A program made the position numbers and the translations under genes. Positions 7,617-15,207 of a stretch of DNA of 19,645 bases are shown here, piece after piece. Below the pieces are notes generated by a model. The model made no database searches. It was not told the origin of the DNA and worked only from the letters and a program-made list of their open reading frames with translations. The DNA lies in NCBI GenBank assembly GCA_003158505.1, contig PMJK01000035.1:132-19776 (forward strand), in the 5' to 3' direction. The DNA is from Holophagaceae bacterium. GTDB taxonomy: Bacteria; Acidobacteriota; Holophagae; Holophagales; Holophagaceae. Every line of letters begins with the position of its first letter. Positions within the stretch are counted from its first letter, which is position 1.

Positions 7617-8294
7617 TCATCCCCAGAACCACTCCACTAGGATGTGGTTGTCTACGGAATACACGCCAGGAGCTGCCCAGGCTGTGCGTTCTGCCTCATC
7701 ACGCTCGGCATAGCTCCGGACCTTGCCACGGAGCGTCACCTTGTTCCCGTCGCACTCCACCTGGATTTTTTTTGCATCCAGAATGGCATTCCGCTCAAAA
7801 GCAGCTTTGATGGAAGATTCAATGTTCGCATGCGTGATTGTGGGTTTGATCGCGATCAGGTTGGTCACCCCCTTGACACCTGCCAGGTGCCGGAGGGCGT
7901 TCTCGGCATCATTCCTCTGATACCACCACTCCAACTGACCCTCCAGGGTGATGTGCCCGTCGCGTACGGAGATCTTGACCGCACCCTTGGGAATGGTGGT
8001 GTTCCAGTCCATTCGATTGGCGGCCACAGCGGCGATGTCACCGTCGGTGCGATGCAGGAATTCTGAAAGCTGGACCTGGATGTCATCCGCGACGGCTCGG
8101 ACGCCTGCCACACGTTTGGTCGCCCGTACTGCGTTCCATTTTTCGGTATAGTTGGTGACGTTGCCATTGAGCGTGACCACGCCTTCTTTCACTTGGACAC
8201 CGATGTCGGTGACCTTGACCGATGGCTCGTATTTAAGCTCGGCGAGCACGTCTGTCTTGAGTTCTAAGTCACTCTTGTTTGTGGCCGTAATCAT
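7617..8294 (-). CDS. Cytoplasmic triple-BON-domain protein (OsmY-related)
   Basis: Protein of 225 residues made of three BON domains (about 8-75, 82-145 and 152-222). Each has the BON pattern of a helix followed by V.V..G.VTL.G.V and then a conserved Gly before an 'N.I.V' strand: GVVTLNGNV, GHITLEGQL and NKVTLRGKV. The linkers WWYQRNDAENALRHLAGVKGV and ERTAWAAPGVYSVDNHI carry the conserved Gly. BON domains bind phospholipid membranes and help under osmotic shock. Unlike the paralog at 18481 there is no signal peptide, so it should act in the cytoplasm or at the inner face of the membrane. The ATG at 8294 has GGAG seven bases upstream; a GTG at 8345 in the same frame lacks support. It stands between two spacers above 150 bp, so may be monocistronic. 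Confidence 0.9.
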   Translation of the reverse strand: MITATNKSDLELKTDVLAELKYEPSVKVTDIGVQVKEGVVTLNGNVTNYTEKWNAVRATKRVAGVRAVADDIQVQLSEFLHRTDGDIAAVAANRMDWNTTIPKGAVKISVRDGHITLEGQLEWWYQRNDAENALRHLAGVKGVTNLIAIKPTITHANIESSIKAAFERNAILDAKKIQVECDGNKVTLRGKVRSYAERDEAERTAWAAPGVYSVDNHILVEWFWG

Positions 8295-8374
8295 GTCATA
8301 GCTCCATTTGGATGAATAGCATTCGGTTGTCATACTTCTAGCCACTGAGCCCTTCCTGGACTGTCACCACTGAG

Positions 8375-8390
8375 CCGTGAAGCTTTACGG
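8375..8390. promoter_or_regulatory. 16-bp near-palindrome upstream of the BON gene
   Basis: CCGTGAAGCTTTACGG is symmetric except for one G/T pair at the fifth position. It lies in the 206-bp spacer between the PLD stop (8501) and the BON start (8294), about 80 bp upstream of that start, where an operator would be expected. The rest of this spacer (8295-8500) shows no gene and no obvious terminator. Function is unproven. Confidence 0.3.
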
Positions 8391-8500
8391 TGGATGTCGG
8401 TAGGTAAGATGTTTGGCCATCAATGGGCCCCCTATCTGGACGGTGTGATGCGGATTGCTGACTCCCGGATTGCCGGCATGGATCCTCCTGTCCACGAGGG

Positions 8501-9952
8501 CTAGAGCCAATAGGACAGGAGCATTGCAAGCCACTCCTTGAACTTTTGTCCCTGCGAGCGCTGTTTCCACTTCTTGAGGTCGACCTCATTGGAATCCTTC
8601 AGGTCATCGCGGAAGGCGCTCTCCATCTCGTTGCCGAACTCGTCTCCCATCACCACGACGTTGACTTCCTTGTTATGAAGGAAACTTCGCGTATCCAAAT
8701 TGGTCGAACCCACCGTGGACCAGCTGCCATCGATGACAGCGGTCTTGGCATGCAGGATGGAGGCCTTCAATTCGTAGACCTTGATGCCGGCTTCGAGCAT
8801 CTTGGCGTAATAAGAATGGCCGGCGTAGGAAACGAGCCAGCTGTCGGAGACCCTGGGCAGGATGATCTTCACGTCCACGCCGCGCTTGGCGGCCTCGAGA
8901 AGGGCCGTCATGATCTGAACGTCGGGGACAAAGTATGCCGCCGTCAGGTGGATGGATTTCGTGGCGCCGTGGATCGCCAGATAATAAGCTTTGAAGATTT
9001 CGTGGTTGCTATCGGGCTGGCTCCTGAGCACCCGCAGCACCTTGTCTCCTGCTGGCGGAAGCGCGGGGAAGTAATCCCGTTCGGGGAGGTCGCCCTCTTT
9101 CTGGCTGGCCCAGTTATCCAGAAACATCCACTGCAGGGCGGCCACGGCGGGGCCCTCAATCTGGATGTGAGTGTCCCGCCACCCAGTGGAGTCGGCTTCC
9201 GGAGATTTCGTCCTGAACGGCGAACTGCGTGAATAAGCAGCCGTGATGTTCACCCCGCCGGCGAAGGCCATCTTGCCGTCTACCACCAGGATTTTCCTGT
9301 GATCGCGGTTGTTGATGCGCCAGCGACCGAGCTTATGGATAGGGCTCACTGGGTGGTAGGGCAATAGGCGAATCCCGGCCGTCTGCATGCGGTCAAAGAA
9401 GGCCTGGGGTGTGCCCAGTGTGCCGACGCAGTCATAGATGATGTTGACCTGGACCCCCTCCTTCTGTTTGGCGATGAGTTCTTCAGCGAACTTCAGACCC
9501 AGCGGATCCTGATCGAAAAGGTAGGTTTCGAGGTCGATGCTGTCTTTGGCCACTGACACGGCCGCCATCATCGCTGCAATAGTTTTCGGGCCGTCGAACA
9601 GGAGCGTGACCTTGTTCCCCACGATGAGGGGCCGCCCCGTGGCAGCTTCTTCGAGGCCGGCCAGGATCTTGACATCGACCTTGGACTTACCGAGACGCCG
9701 GGCGAGCACGGACGAAGCGTCCTTGTCGCTCAAGACGCCCTGGCCGTTCACGACACGGGGGACCGGGGGCGAGTCGAGGGGCACCTTCAGGTAGTTCACA
9801 TCGGGCAGGCGGGCACAGGCTGACAGAATCAGGCAAAAACCAATGGCCCAACCCTGCCACACCCGCCTCGCCCCGTCCTTGGTGCAGTACAACCGATCGG
9901 GGACTGGGCTCCTTGGATGGAATGTGAAGGGTTGTCTGGGATCGATGATCAT
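8501..9952 (-). CDS. Cardiolipin synthase / phospholipase D-family lipoprotein
   Basis: Protein of 483 residues with two PLD active-site motifs: HRKILVVD (H218, K220, D225) and HAKTAVID (H401, K403, D408), each followed by the G-G/S-x-N pattern (GGVN, GSTN). Such proteins condense two phosphatidylglycerols to cardiolipin (ClsB/ClsC type) or hydrolyse phospholipids. An unusually long N-tail of about 33 residues precedes a hydrophobic stretch ending in LSAC (C46), a plausible lipobox, so the enzyme is probably a lipoprotein. The ATG at 9952 overlaps the stop of the DUF1003 gene as ATGA, which supports this start and translational coupling. The alternative is a GTG at residue 31, which would give a shorter and more typical signal peptide. 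Confidence 0.88.
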   Translation of the reverse strand: MIIDPRQPFTFHPRSPVPDRLYCTKDGARRVWQGWAIGFCLILSACARLPDVNYLKVPLDSPPVPRVVNGQGVLSDKDASSVLARRLGKSKVDVKILAGLEEAATGRPLIVGNKVTLLFDGPKTIAAMMAAVSVAKDSIDLETYLFDQDPLGLKFAEELIAKQKEGVQVNIIYDCVGTLGTPQAFFDRMQTAGIRLLPYHPVSPIHKLGRWRINNRDHRKILVVDGKMAFAGGVNITAAYSRSSPFRTKSPEADSTGWRDTHIQIEGPAVAALQWMFLDNWASQKEGDLPERDYFPALPPAGDKVLRVLRSQPDSNHEIFKAYYLAIHGATKSIHLTAAYFVPDVQIMTALLEAAKRGVDVKIILPRVSDSWLVSYAGHSYYAKMLEAGIKVYELKASILHAKTAVIDGSWSTVGSTNLDTRSFLHNKEVNVVVMGDEFGNEMESAFRDDLKDSNEVDLKKWKQRSQGQKFKEWLAMLLSYWL

Positions 9953-10506
9953 GGCGAAGGAATCCCTTTCCCCATCAGATTCCCTAGTAGCTGAATCTGC
10001 TCCCTCTGGATCTCCATCAGTTCCTCCCACTGCTTCTCCCGTAGAAGGTCCATTTTTTCGTGCAGCAGCATGATGTCCAGTTCGGCCTTGAGGTTCACCT
10101 CGTAGTCGTGTTCCGCATGGAGCCGGTCCCTCTCCGAGTGACGGTTCTGGGACATGAGGATGACGGGGGCCTGGATGGCCGCCAGCATGGACAGGAAGAG
10201 ATTGAGCAGGATGTAGGGGTAAGGATCGAAGGTTCTTCCGCGGTTCACCAAAAGGAATGCATTCAGGCACACCCAAAGGATCATGGTGGCCGCGAAGAGT
10301 CCGACAAAGGTCCAGGATCCTCCGAAGGTGGCCACGACATCCGCTGCTCGTTGGCCAAGGGTGAGGTTGGCGTCGAGATCTTTCGTGACGTTGCGGGAGA
10401 TGTACTTTCGATTCGCTATATGCTGGGCGACCTTTTGGGTTCGTTCATCCAACTCTACATAGGGCATTCCCAACAACTTGGATGCGACCTCAGCAGGTTC
10501 TTGCAT
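9949..10506 (-). CDS. DUF1003 family membrane protein
   Basis: Protein of 185 residues. A soluble N-terminal region (1-60) is followed by two membrane helices (about 64-86 and 96-118) joined by RGRTFDPYPY. The hallmark GSWTF is at 63-67, and the second helix contains LNLFLSMLAAIQAPVILMSQ. The C-terminal third carries the conserved RDRLHAEHDYEVNLKAE (126-142) and an amphipathic helix to about 175, probably a coiled coil in the cytoplasm. The molecular function is unknown. The ATG at 10506 has GGAGG three to four bases before the spacer ACC. The stop overlaps the PLD gene start by four bases, which ties the two products to one lipid or membrane process. Confidence 0.9.
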   Translation of the reverse strand: MQEPAEVASKLLGMPYVELDERTQKVAQHIANRKYISRNVTKDLDANLTLGQRAADVVATFGGSWTFVGLFAATMILWVCLNAFLLVNRGRTFDPYPYILLNLFLSMLAAIQAPVILMSQNRHSERDRLHAEHDYEVNLKAELDIMLLHEKMDLLREKQWEELMEIQREQIQLLGNLMGKGIPSP

Positions 10507-10597
10507 GGTGCCTCCAGCGGATTGCAGCGTATGCCTCGATCGCGGATCGCTGCCTTTCCCGAGATAGGACCTGGGCCAATCACTCGGGCAATCGTGC

Positions 10598-11641
10598 TTA
10601 GCCGTTTGTGATGATCACTTTCAGCGCACGTTCCTTCGCGGCGTTCCCGAAGGTGTCGTAGGCCTGCATGAGTTCATTCAACTTGAAGTGATGGGTGATC
10701 AGCTGCGTGGGTTTAAGCCTGCCAGCCATGACCGATTTCAGCAGCATCGGCGTCGTCACGGTGTCGACCAGGCGGGTGGTCAGCGTGATGTTATGGGACC
10801 AGAGCTTGTCGATATTCAACGTGACAGGCTTGCCATGGACCCCAATGTTGGCGAGATGCCCACCCGCTGCCACGATGGCCTGGCAGATATCGAAACTGGA
10901 TACGATTCCAATGGCTTCAATCGCCACGTCCACACCCCGGTTCTTGGTGTGGGCCATCACCTGTTCGACGGCCTTGCCGTCCGCGTTGTTGATGGTCTTG
11001 GTCGCACCAAAGGTCTCAGAGAATTTCAGCCGGTTCTTGTCGATGTCGATCATGATGATTTCCGCCGGCGCGTAGAACTGCGCCGTGAGCAGCGCGGCCA
11101 GGCCGATGGGGCCGGCGCCGACAATCGCCACTGTGTCGCCCAGCTTGATCTGACCCTTGAGAACTCCACATTCGAATCCCGTCGGCAGGATGTCGCTCAG
11201 CATGACAAGCGCTTCTTCATCGGAGCCCTCGGGGATGGGATAGAGGCTGTTGTCGGCAAAGGGAATCCTCACCCGTTCTGCCTGAGTGCCATCAATCAGG
11301 TTCCCCAGGATCCAGCCTCCGCCGTTCTCGCAATGGGAGTACATCCCCGCTTTGCAGTTGGTGCATTTCCCACAGGAGGAGATGCATGAAATAAGGACGC
11401 GATCACCCACCTTGAAATTCGAGACGTTCTGGCCGACCTGTTCGACGACGCCAACACCCTCGTGGCCCAAGATCCGGCCGACCTCGACCGTCGGGACATC
11501 GCCCTTCATGATGTGCAGATCCGATCCGCAGATGGTCGTCTTGAAAATCCTGACGATGGCATCGGTGGGAGTCGTGATGGTGGGGTCTGGCTTATCCTCT
11601 AACGCGCGGATTCCAGGACCTCGATAGACAAGGGCTTTCAT
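10598..11641 (-). CDS. Zinc-dependent alcohol dehydrogenase
   Basis: Zinc MDR dehydrogenase of 347 residues. Catalytic ligands are C38 and H60-E61, with D150 the likely third ligand in the LSDILPTGFEC segment, as in thermophilic secondary alcohol dehydrogenases. The structural-zinc cysteines are C90, C93, C96 and C104. The Rossmann motif is GAGPIG (175-180), followed by the acidic IDIDKNRL strand end that usually favours NAD over NADP. The ATG at 11641 has AAGGAG upstream. It follows the 17M-like stress protein after 74 bp with a hairpin between them. It differs clearly from the ADH at 901-1884 (different length, Rossmann motif and third ligand), so the two are not a recent duplication. The substrate is unknown. 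Confidence 0.92.
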   Translation of the reverse strand: MKALVYRGPGIRALEDKPDPTITTPTDAIVRIFKTTICGSDLHIMKGDVPTVEVGRILGHEGVGVVEQVGQNVSNFKVGDRVLISCISSCGKCTNCKAGMYSHCENGGGWILGNLIDGTQAERVRIPFADNSLYPIPEGSDEEALVMLSDILPTGFECGVLKGQIKLGDTVAIVGAGPIGLAALLTAQFYAPAEIIMIDIDKNRLKFSETFGATKTINNADGKAVEQVMAHTKNRGVDVAIEAIGIVSSFDICQAIVAAGGHLANIGVHGKPVTLNIDKLWSHNITLTTRLVDTVTTPMLLKSVMAGRLKPTQLITHHFKLNELMQAYDTFGNAAKERALKVIITNG

Positions 11642-11679
11642 GGAGGATTCTCCTTCAGGACGGTGTGAGGAAGTGCGCG

Positions 11680-11706
11680 TCCCTTTCCTGGTGCTCAGGA
11701 AGGGGA
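11680..11706 (-). other. Intergenic stem-loop between stress protein and alcohol dehydrogenase genes
   Basis: Arms 11680-11690 and 11696-11706 form an 11-bp stem with one G-T wobble and a 5-base loop. It starts about 10 bp after the stop of the 17M-like gene. No T-run follows on the transcribed strand. It may be an atypical terminator or an mRNA 3'-end stabiliser. Confidence 0.4.
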
Positions 11707-11715
11707 TTCCAAGGT

Positions 11716-12258
11716 TCAGGCCAGACTTGCGAGTTCCCGGCAGACCTCGGGATGGATCCCGACATGCGCAGCTCCCGCCGTCTGGAGAATGTTCTGGGCC
11801 ATAGCCACTTCCTCCGCGGTGCCATGGGCGATCACGAGGAACTTGTTGGCTTTGACTGCTGTTTCGTATTGCAGGCAGCTGTCATGTGGAATGCCGATGC
11901 TGTAAAGGGCGGCCGCCAAGGCGCTCAGCCCACCCACCACCACGGCCCCTTCCAGTGCCGCGACGATCCAACTCACCAGCGGACCGAATACGACGAGGGG
12001 CCCTAAGCCCGGGATGACAAACATGGCCGATCCGAACAGCAGGCCCCAGAAGCCGCCCCAGAAGCCGCCCAGTTTGCCCCATACCTTCATGCGATCACCA
12101 GCATTGTAGTAGCCGACGATGTGCTCTTCGGTGTGGTAGTCCTTGCCTACGATGGACAGTTTCTTCATGTCGAACCCCGCACGCTGGAGTTCCTTGATGC
12201 TCGTTTCCGCCTCTGGGTGGTTGTTGAAGATACCTACCACTGCGTTGCGCTCATTCAT
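11716..12258 (-). CDS. General-stress-17M-like membrane protein
   Basis: Protein of 180 residues. The N-terminal 40 residues (AVVGIFNNHPEAETSIKELQRAGFD then LSIVGKD) match the alpha/beta repeat of the heat-induced/general stress protein 17M (YflT) family. Its C-terminal mirror HGTAEEVAMAQNILQTAGA suggests a ferredoxin-like second half. Between them lie Gly-rich hydrophobic segments (about 62-100 and 103-122) containing GGFWGGFWGLLFG, a glycine-zipper pattern that probably inserts in the membrane. ATG at 12258 with GGATG about seven bases upstream. Homologs of the 17M domain are induced by general stress in Bacillus; the role here is inferred. Confidence 0.82.
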   Translation of the reverse strand: MNERNAVVGIFNNHPEAETSIKELQRAGFDMKKLSIVGKDYHTEEHIVGYYNAGDRMKVWGKLGGFWGGFWGLLFGSAMFVIPGLGPLVVFGPLVSWIVAALEGAVVVGGLSALAAALYSIGIPHDSCLQYETAVKANKFLVIAHGTAEEVAMAQNILQTAGAAHVGIHPEVCRELASLA

Positions 12259-12360
12259 GGCTCACATCCTTTTCGTTCAGGTGGGGCGTGGACCGTCATA
12301 GACGGCTGGGATGGATCAAGGCCGGGATCAAGGGAAGCCGGCATTCAGGCGAATCTGTTT

Positions 12361-13230
12361 TCAGGACGGCTGATGGGACCTCTGGCTGGCTGGCTTTGCA
12401 GCAGCCCCTGGCGGATGAATCTGGCCTTTGCTGGTCTTGTGGCCCTCGCAGCCCCAGGCCAGCCAGTCCCCCATGGCCTCATTGAATGCCGCGGGTTGCT
12501 CGAATGCCACCAGGTGCCCCGCGTGGGGTATGACTCGCAACTGGGCTTCTGGGATGGCCTTGGCCAACGCCTCTGATTCGGGGGGGGGAATCACCGTGTC
12601 ATCGGATCCTACGATCACCAGGGTCGGCACTCGGATCTTTCCGAGCCAGTCACCGGCGTCAGGTCGCTCAGCCATTCCCACCAGCGCGCTCATGACACCC
12701 TCGGGGCTGGCGGATGCCATGAAGGCCCGGACCGAGGCGGCCATGGGTTCATCCGTGTTGGAGGCAGAGAGCATCTTGGGTGCCATGGCGTCCACCACCA
12801 CCGAGGTCCCCTTCGTCCGCACGGCTTCCGCTGTCGTACGCCGGGCGTTCGCCCCTTCGACCGAATCCTTGCCGGCCTTTGTTCCCACCAGCACCAGTCC
12901 TCGCAAAAGTTCGGGATGGTCCTTCGCGAAGGCCAGGGCGATGTATCCGCCCATCGAGTGCCCGGCAAGGATGACTGGTCCGACGCCCAGCTGCTGCAGC
13001 AGGACCGAGATGTCATCGGCGAATTGGCTCATGGAAACGGGGCCCGCTGACCAGTGGCTCTCGCCGAACCCTCGAAGATCCGGTGCGATCACCCGGTGCC
13101 TGGACTTGAATGCCTCCACCTGGTGGGACCAGACGCCACGCGAGAATGGGAATCCGTGGATGAAGAGCAAGGGGAGCCCCTCGCGCTCATCCGTATAAGC
13201 GATCTGGATGCCGTTCACTTTTGCTAACAT
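12361..13230 (-). CDS. Alpha/beta hydrolase
   Basis: Protein of 289 residues with the alpha/beta-hydrolase fold. Visible features are the oxyanion HGFPFSRGVW (25-34), DLRGFGES (51-58), the nucleophile elbow GHSMGG with S92, an acidic residue in VGSDD (D211 most likely) and the catalytic His in PHAGH (H239). Reaction and substrate (esterase, peroxidase-like or lactonase) cannot be told. The ATG at 13230 has GAGGAGG three bases before the spacer, a near-perfect ribosome site. The last ~28 residues (from GCEGHKTSKG) are polar, Pro/Ala/Gln-rich and not part of the fold. A run of nine C's on the coding strand encodes I-PPP just after D211. It follows the NRAMP-like gene by 46 bp. Confidence 0.9.
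   Translation of the reverse strand: MLAKVNGIQIAYTDEREGLPLLFIHGFPFSRGVWSHQVEAFKSRHRVIAPDLRGFGESHWSAGPVSMSQFADDISVLLQQLGVGPVILAGHSMGGYIALAFAKDHPELLRGLVLVGTKAGKDSVEGANARRTTAEAVRTKGTSVVVDAMAPKMLSASNTDEPMAASVRAFMASASPEGVMSALVGMAERPDAGDWLGKIRVPTLVIVGSDDTVIPPPESEALAKAIPEAQLRVIPHAGHLVAFEQPAAFNEAMGDWLAWGCEGHKTSKGQIHPPGAAAKPASQRSHQPS
12580..12588 (-). repeat. Nine-base homopolymer tract inside the hydrolase gene
   Basis: Nine G's on the plus strand (C's on the coding strand) lie within the hydrolase gene and encode part of IPPPE at residues 214-218. The frame downstream is intact as read. A one-base slip would remove the catalytic His, so this is either a possible phase-variable site or a place where the assembly could be off by a base. 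Confidence 0.6.
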
Positions 13231-13276
13231 TGGACCTCCTCGCAGACATTCATAGGACATGGCCTGCAGATTCACC

Positions 13277-14596
13277 CTAGGTTTTCAACGTGAGGAACAT
13301 TCCTGTGGCGGCCAGGAGCATGACAAAGGTGGCTGCCCAGCCGATGTTCCGCAGCATTCCGGGCGGTATTTTGAATCGCCCCATGACCTTCCCGTTGCTG
13401 ACCATCAACATCACGACGACCATGATCGGAACGGCGACGACTCCGTTGATGATCGCGCAGATGAACAGAGCCTTCATCGGCGTCACATGGATCAGTCGTT
13501 GCACTTCCGGAAAGTTGATGGCCAGGCCGATCAAGGTGGCCGTCGTCAGTACGGCGTAGAAGCCCTTGGCCTCCAGCGGCTTGCGATCGAGGCCCGTCCG
13601 CCATTTGAGGGCCTCGCCGATGGCGTAGGCTGCCGACCCGGCCAGGACGGGCACCGCAAGGAGGCCAGTGCCGATGATTCCCAGTGCAAACAGCGTGAAC
13701 GCGAATCGTCCTGCGAGAGGACGGAGGGCTTCCGCAGCCTGATCGGCGGTTTGCACGTCTGTGATGCCGTGAGCATGCAACGTCGCTCCAGCGGCGAGGA
13801 TGATGAAGAAGGCGATCGTGTTGGACAGGAACATGCCCGTGACCGTGTCGAAACGGATCCGGCCGAACTGAACCCGCGCCTGGGTAGGTTCCTTGGCCAA
13901 TGCCGATTCATCCAAGTGGTCCCGGATTTCCTCGGTCTCCTGGGAGGCCTGCCAGAAGAACAGGTAGGGGCTGATGGTCGTACCGAGGATCGCGACGAAG
14001 GTCGCCCAGTATTGGCCATTCCGCGAGAAGGTGGGTATGAGCGTCCCCACGGCGACCGTCCCCCAATGTATCTTCACGGAGAATGCGGCGAGGACATAGC
14101 TGAACAGCACCAGCGTCAACCATTTCAGGTAGTGGGAATAGCGTTGGTAAGAGATGAACACTTCAAGGACGAGACAGAGAATCGCGAAGCCGATGGCATA
14201 GAGCAGCGCCGGGCCTCCGATCAATAGCTGCAAGGCGGATCCCATGGCTCCGATGTCCGCACCAAGGTTGATGGTGTTGGCCAGCACGAGGAGCACCACC
14301 ACTGGGTAGAGTAGCCAGGCAGAATAGTAGCGTCGGATGTTACCTGCGATCCCACGCCCAGTGACACGGCCGATGCGCGCGCTGATCTCCTGGATCGCAC
14401 ACATCAGGGGCCAGGAAAACACCACCGTCCAGAGGAGCGTGAAGCCATAGGCAGCGCCAGCCTGGGAATAGGTGGCGATACCACTGGGATCATCATCGGA
14501 AGCACCGGTGATCAATCCCGGGCCCAGACGCTCAAGCAGCGTCTTTTTGATCGGAGTGGGGTGCTCGGATGGTGGATGTCCTGCATGTGCGTTCAA
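13277..14596 (-). CDS. NRAMP-superfamily divalent cation transporter with atypical metal site
   Basis: Integral membrane protein of 439 residues with about 11 helices and clear NRAMP architecture: GPGLITGASDDDPSGIATYSQ at the first helix and VAILGTTISPYLFFWQ at the sixth. In canonical Mn/Fe NRAMPs the first site reads DPGN and the sixth helix carries A/G-x-x-MPH. Here they read DPSG (36-39) and ISPY (208-211), so both the Asn and the metal-selective Met/His positions are altered. This subfamily is common in bacteria and may carry Mg2+, Mn2+ or another ion. The only possible start is a TTG at 14596, with AGGA about ten bases upstream. It sits between a YtxH-like gene (115 bp) and the hydrolase (46 bp). 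Confidence 0.85.
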   Translation of the reverse strand: MNAHAGHPPSEHPTPIKKTLLERLGPGLITGASDDDPSGIATYSQAGAAYGFTLLWTVVFSWPLMCAIQEISARIGRVTGRGIAGNIRRYYSAWLLYPVVVLLVLANTINLGADIGAMGSALQLLIGGPALLYAIGFAILCLVLEVFISYQRYSHYLKWLTLVLFSYVLAAFSVKIHWGTVAVGTLIPTFSRNGQYWATFVAILGTTISPYLFFWQASQETEEIRDHLDESALAKEPTQARVQFGRIRFDTVTGMFLSNTIAFFIILAAGATLHAHGITDVQTADQAAEALRPLAGRFAFTLFALGIIGTGLLAVPVLAGSAAYAIGEALKWRTGLDRKPLEAKGFYAVLTTATLIGLAINFPEVQRLIHVTPMKALFICAIINGVVAVPIMVVVMLMVSNGKVMGRFKIPPGMLRNIGWAATFVMLLAATGMFLTLKT

Positions 14597-14711
14597 CGGG
14601 TCTCATTCCTGGTTTCGTCGTGGAGCGACGCCCCCTCGTGTTGCCTGCTGTGCTCTCTCTCCTCGCCGGTCGGCCATTCGTCTGATTGGCCCTTTTGACC
14701 GTTCAGCTGGT

Positions 14712-14987
14712 TCACCCCGGCAGGTCGTCGACTGATACCTTCCGGCCATGCTTCAGATCACCGTTGGCCGGGCTCGCTGGTTTCTTTACGGGCTTCCTCG
14801 CCTCAGGAAGGTGCTCGGCCTCATCTTCAGCCTTGCCTCCCCCACAGCAGGCGAGGTCCTTCAACTCCTTTCGAAGCCTTGGTCCAGACTTGGGTGTGGT
14901 GAGGGCCACCACGATGGCACCGAGGGCAGCGCCGGCAAGAAAAGTCAGAAGCACGGGGACGACGGAAGGTGCGTTGTTCTCGCTCAT
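14712..14987 (-). CDS. YtxH-like small membrane protein, copy 1
   Basis: Protein of 91 residues. A single N-terminal membrane helix (about 10-30) reads LAGAALGAIVVALTTPKSG, the YtxH signature of a Gly/Ala helix followed by TPKSG. It then continues with the basic RLRKELKDL and a polar, Lys/Pro-rich tail ending in DDLPG. A CCGGG motif follows the KDL, which the sister protein at 16778 lacks. YtxH proteins are general-stress membrane proteins in Bacillus; the molecular role is unknown. ATG at 14987 with GGAG seven to eight bases upstream. It stands between the OmpA gene (220 bp upstream, with a strong hairpin) and the NRAMP-like gene. A 24-bp stretch (14889-14912) is identical to 16955-16978 in copy 2. 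Confidence 0.85.
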   Translation of the reverse strand: MSENNAPSVVPVLLTFLAGAALGAIVVALTTPKSGPRLRKELKDLACCGGGKAEDEAEHLPEARKPVKKPASPANGDLKHGRKVSVDDLPG

Positions 14988-15057
14988 GGTTGTTTCTCCA
15001 GATCCGGTTCTTGAAGGACGTTGTTGCCGGGGCGTCGGGATGATCCCTGATGTAGGT

Positions 15058-15090
15058 GTTTCCCGGGAGTTTTCGAGCCTCCCGGGAAAC
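15058..15090 (-). other. Perfect 12-bp stem-loop between OmpA and YtxH-1 genes
   Basis: Arms GTTTCCCGGGAG (15058-15069) and its exact complement (15079-15090) with a 9-base loop. It lies in the 220-bp spacer (14988-15207), 118 bp after the OmpA stop and 71 bp before the YtxH start. There is no T-run on the transcribed strand beyond the stem, so a standard intrinsic terminator is not supported. It could be an operator for YtxH-1, a processing site or an atypical terminator. The rest of the spacer shows no gene. Confidence 0.5.
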
Positions 15091-15207
15091 CGTGTGAACC
15101 GCACCATCCTGTCCACGGCCCTGTGGCCATGGACCTGGCTAGCTTTGTATGCGCCCTATTCTCATGACAGTGATCGCCCATAGAACCAGTGGACGTCCCG
15201 TTTCAGC

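Noticed and set aside
13259..14227. Plus-strand open frame of 322 codons
   Set aside because: Complement of the NRAMP-like transporter; no hydrophobic or domain pattern of its own.
14616..14630. Short dyad CGTCG/CGACG upstream of the NRAMP-like start
   Set aside because: Only five base pairs; expected by chance in high-GC sequence.
14984..15181. 65-codon minus-strand frame in the OmpA-YtxH spacer
   Set aside because: Runs across the stem-loop, overlaps the YtxH-1 ribosome site, and has no conserved or membrane pattern.
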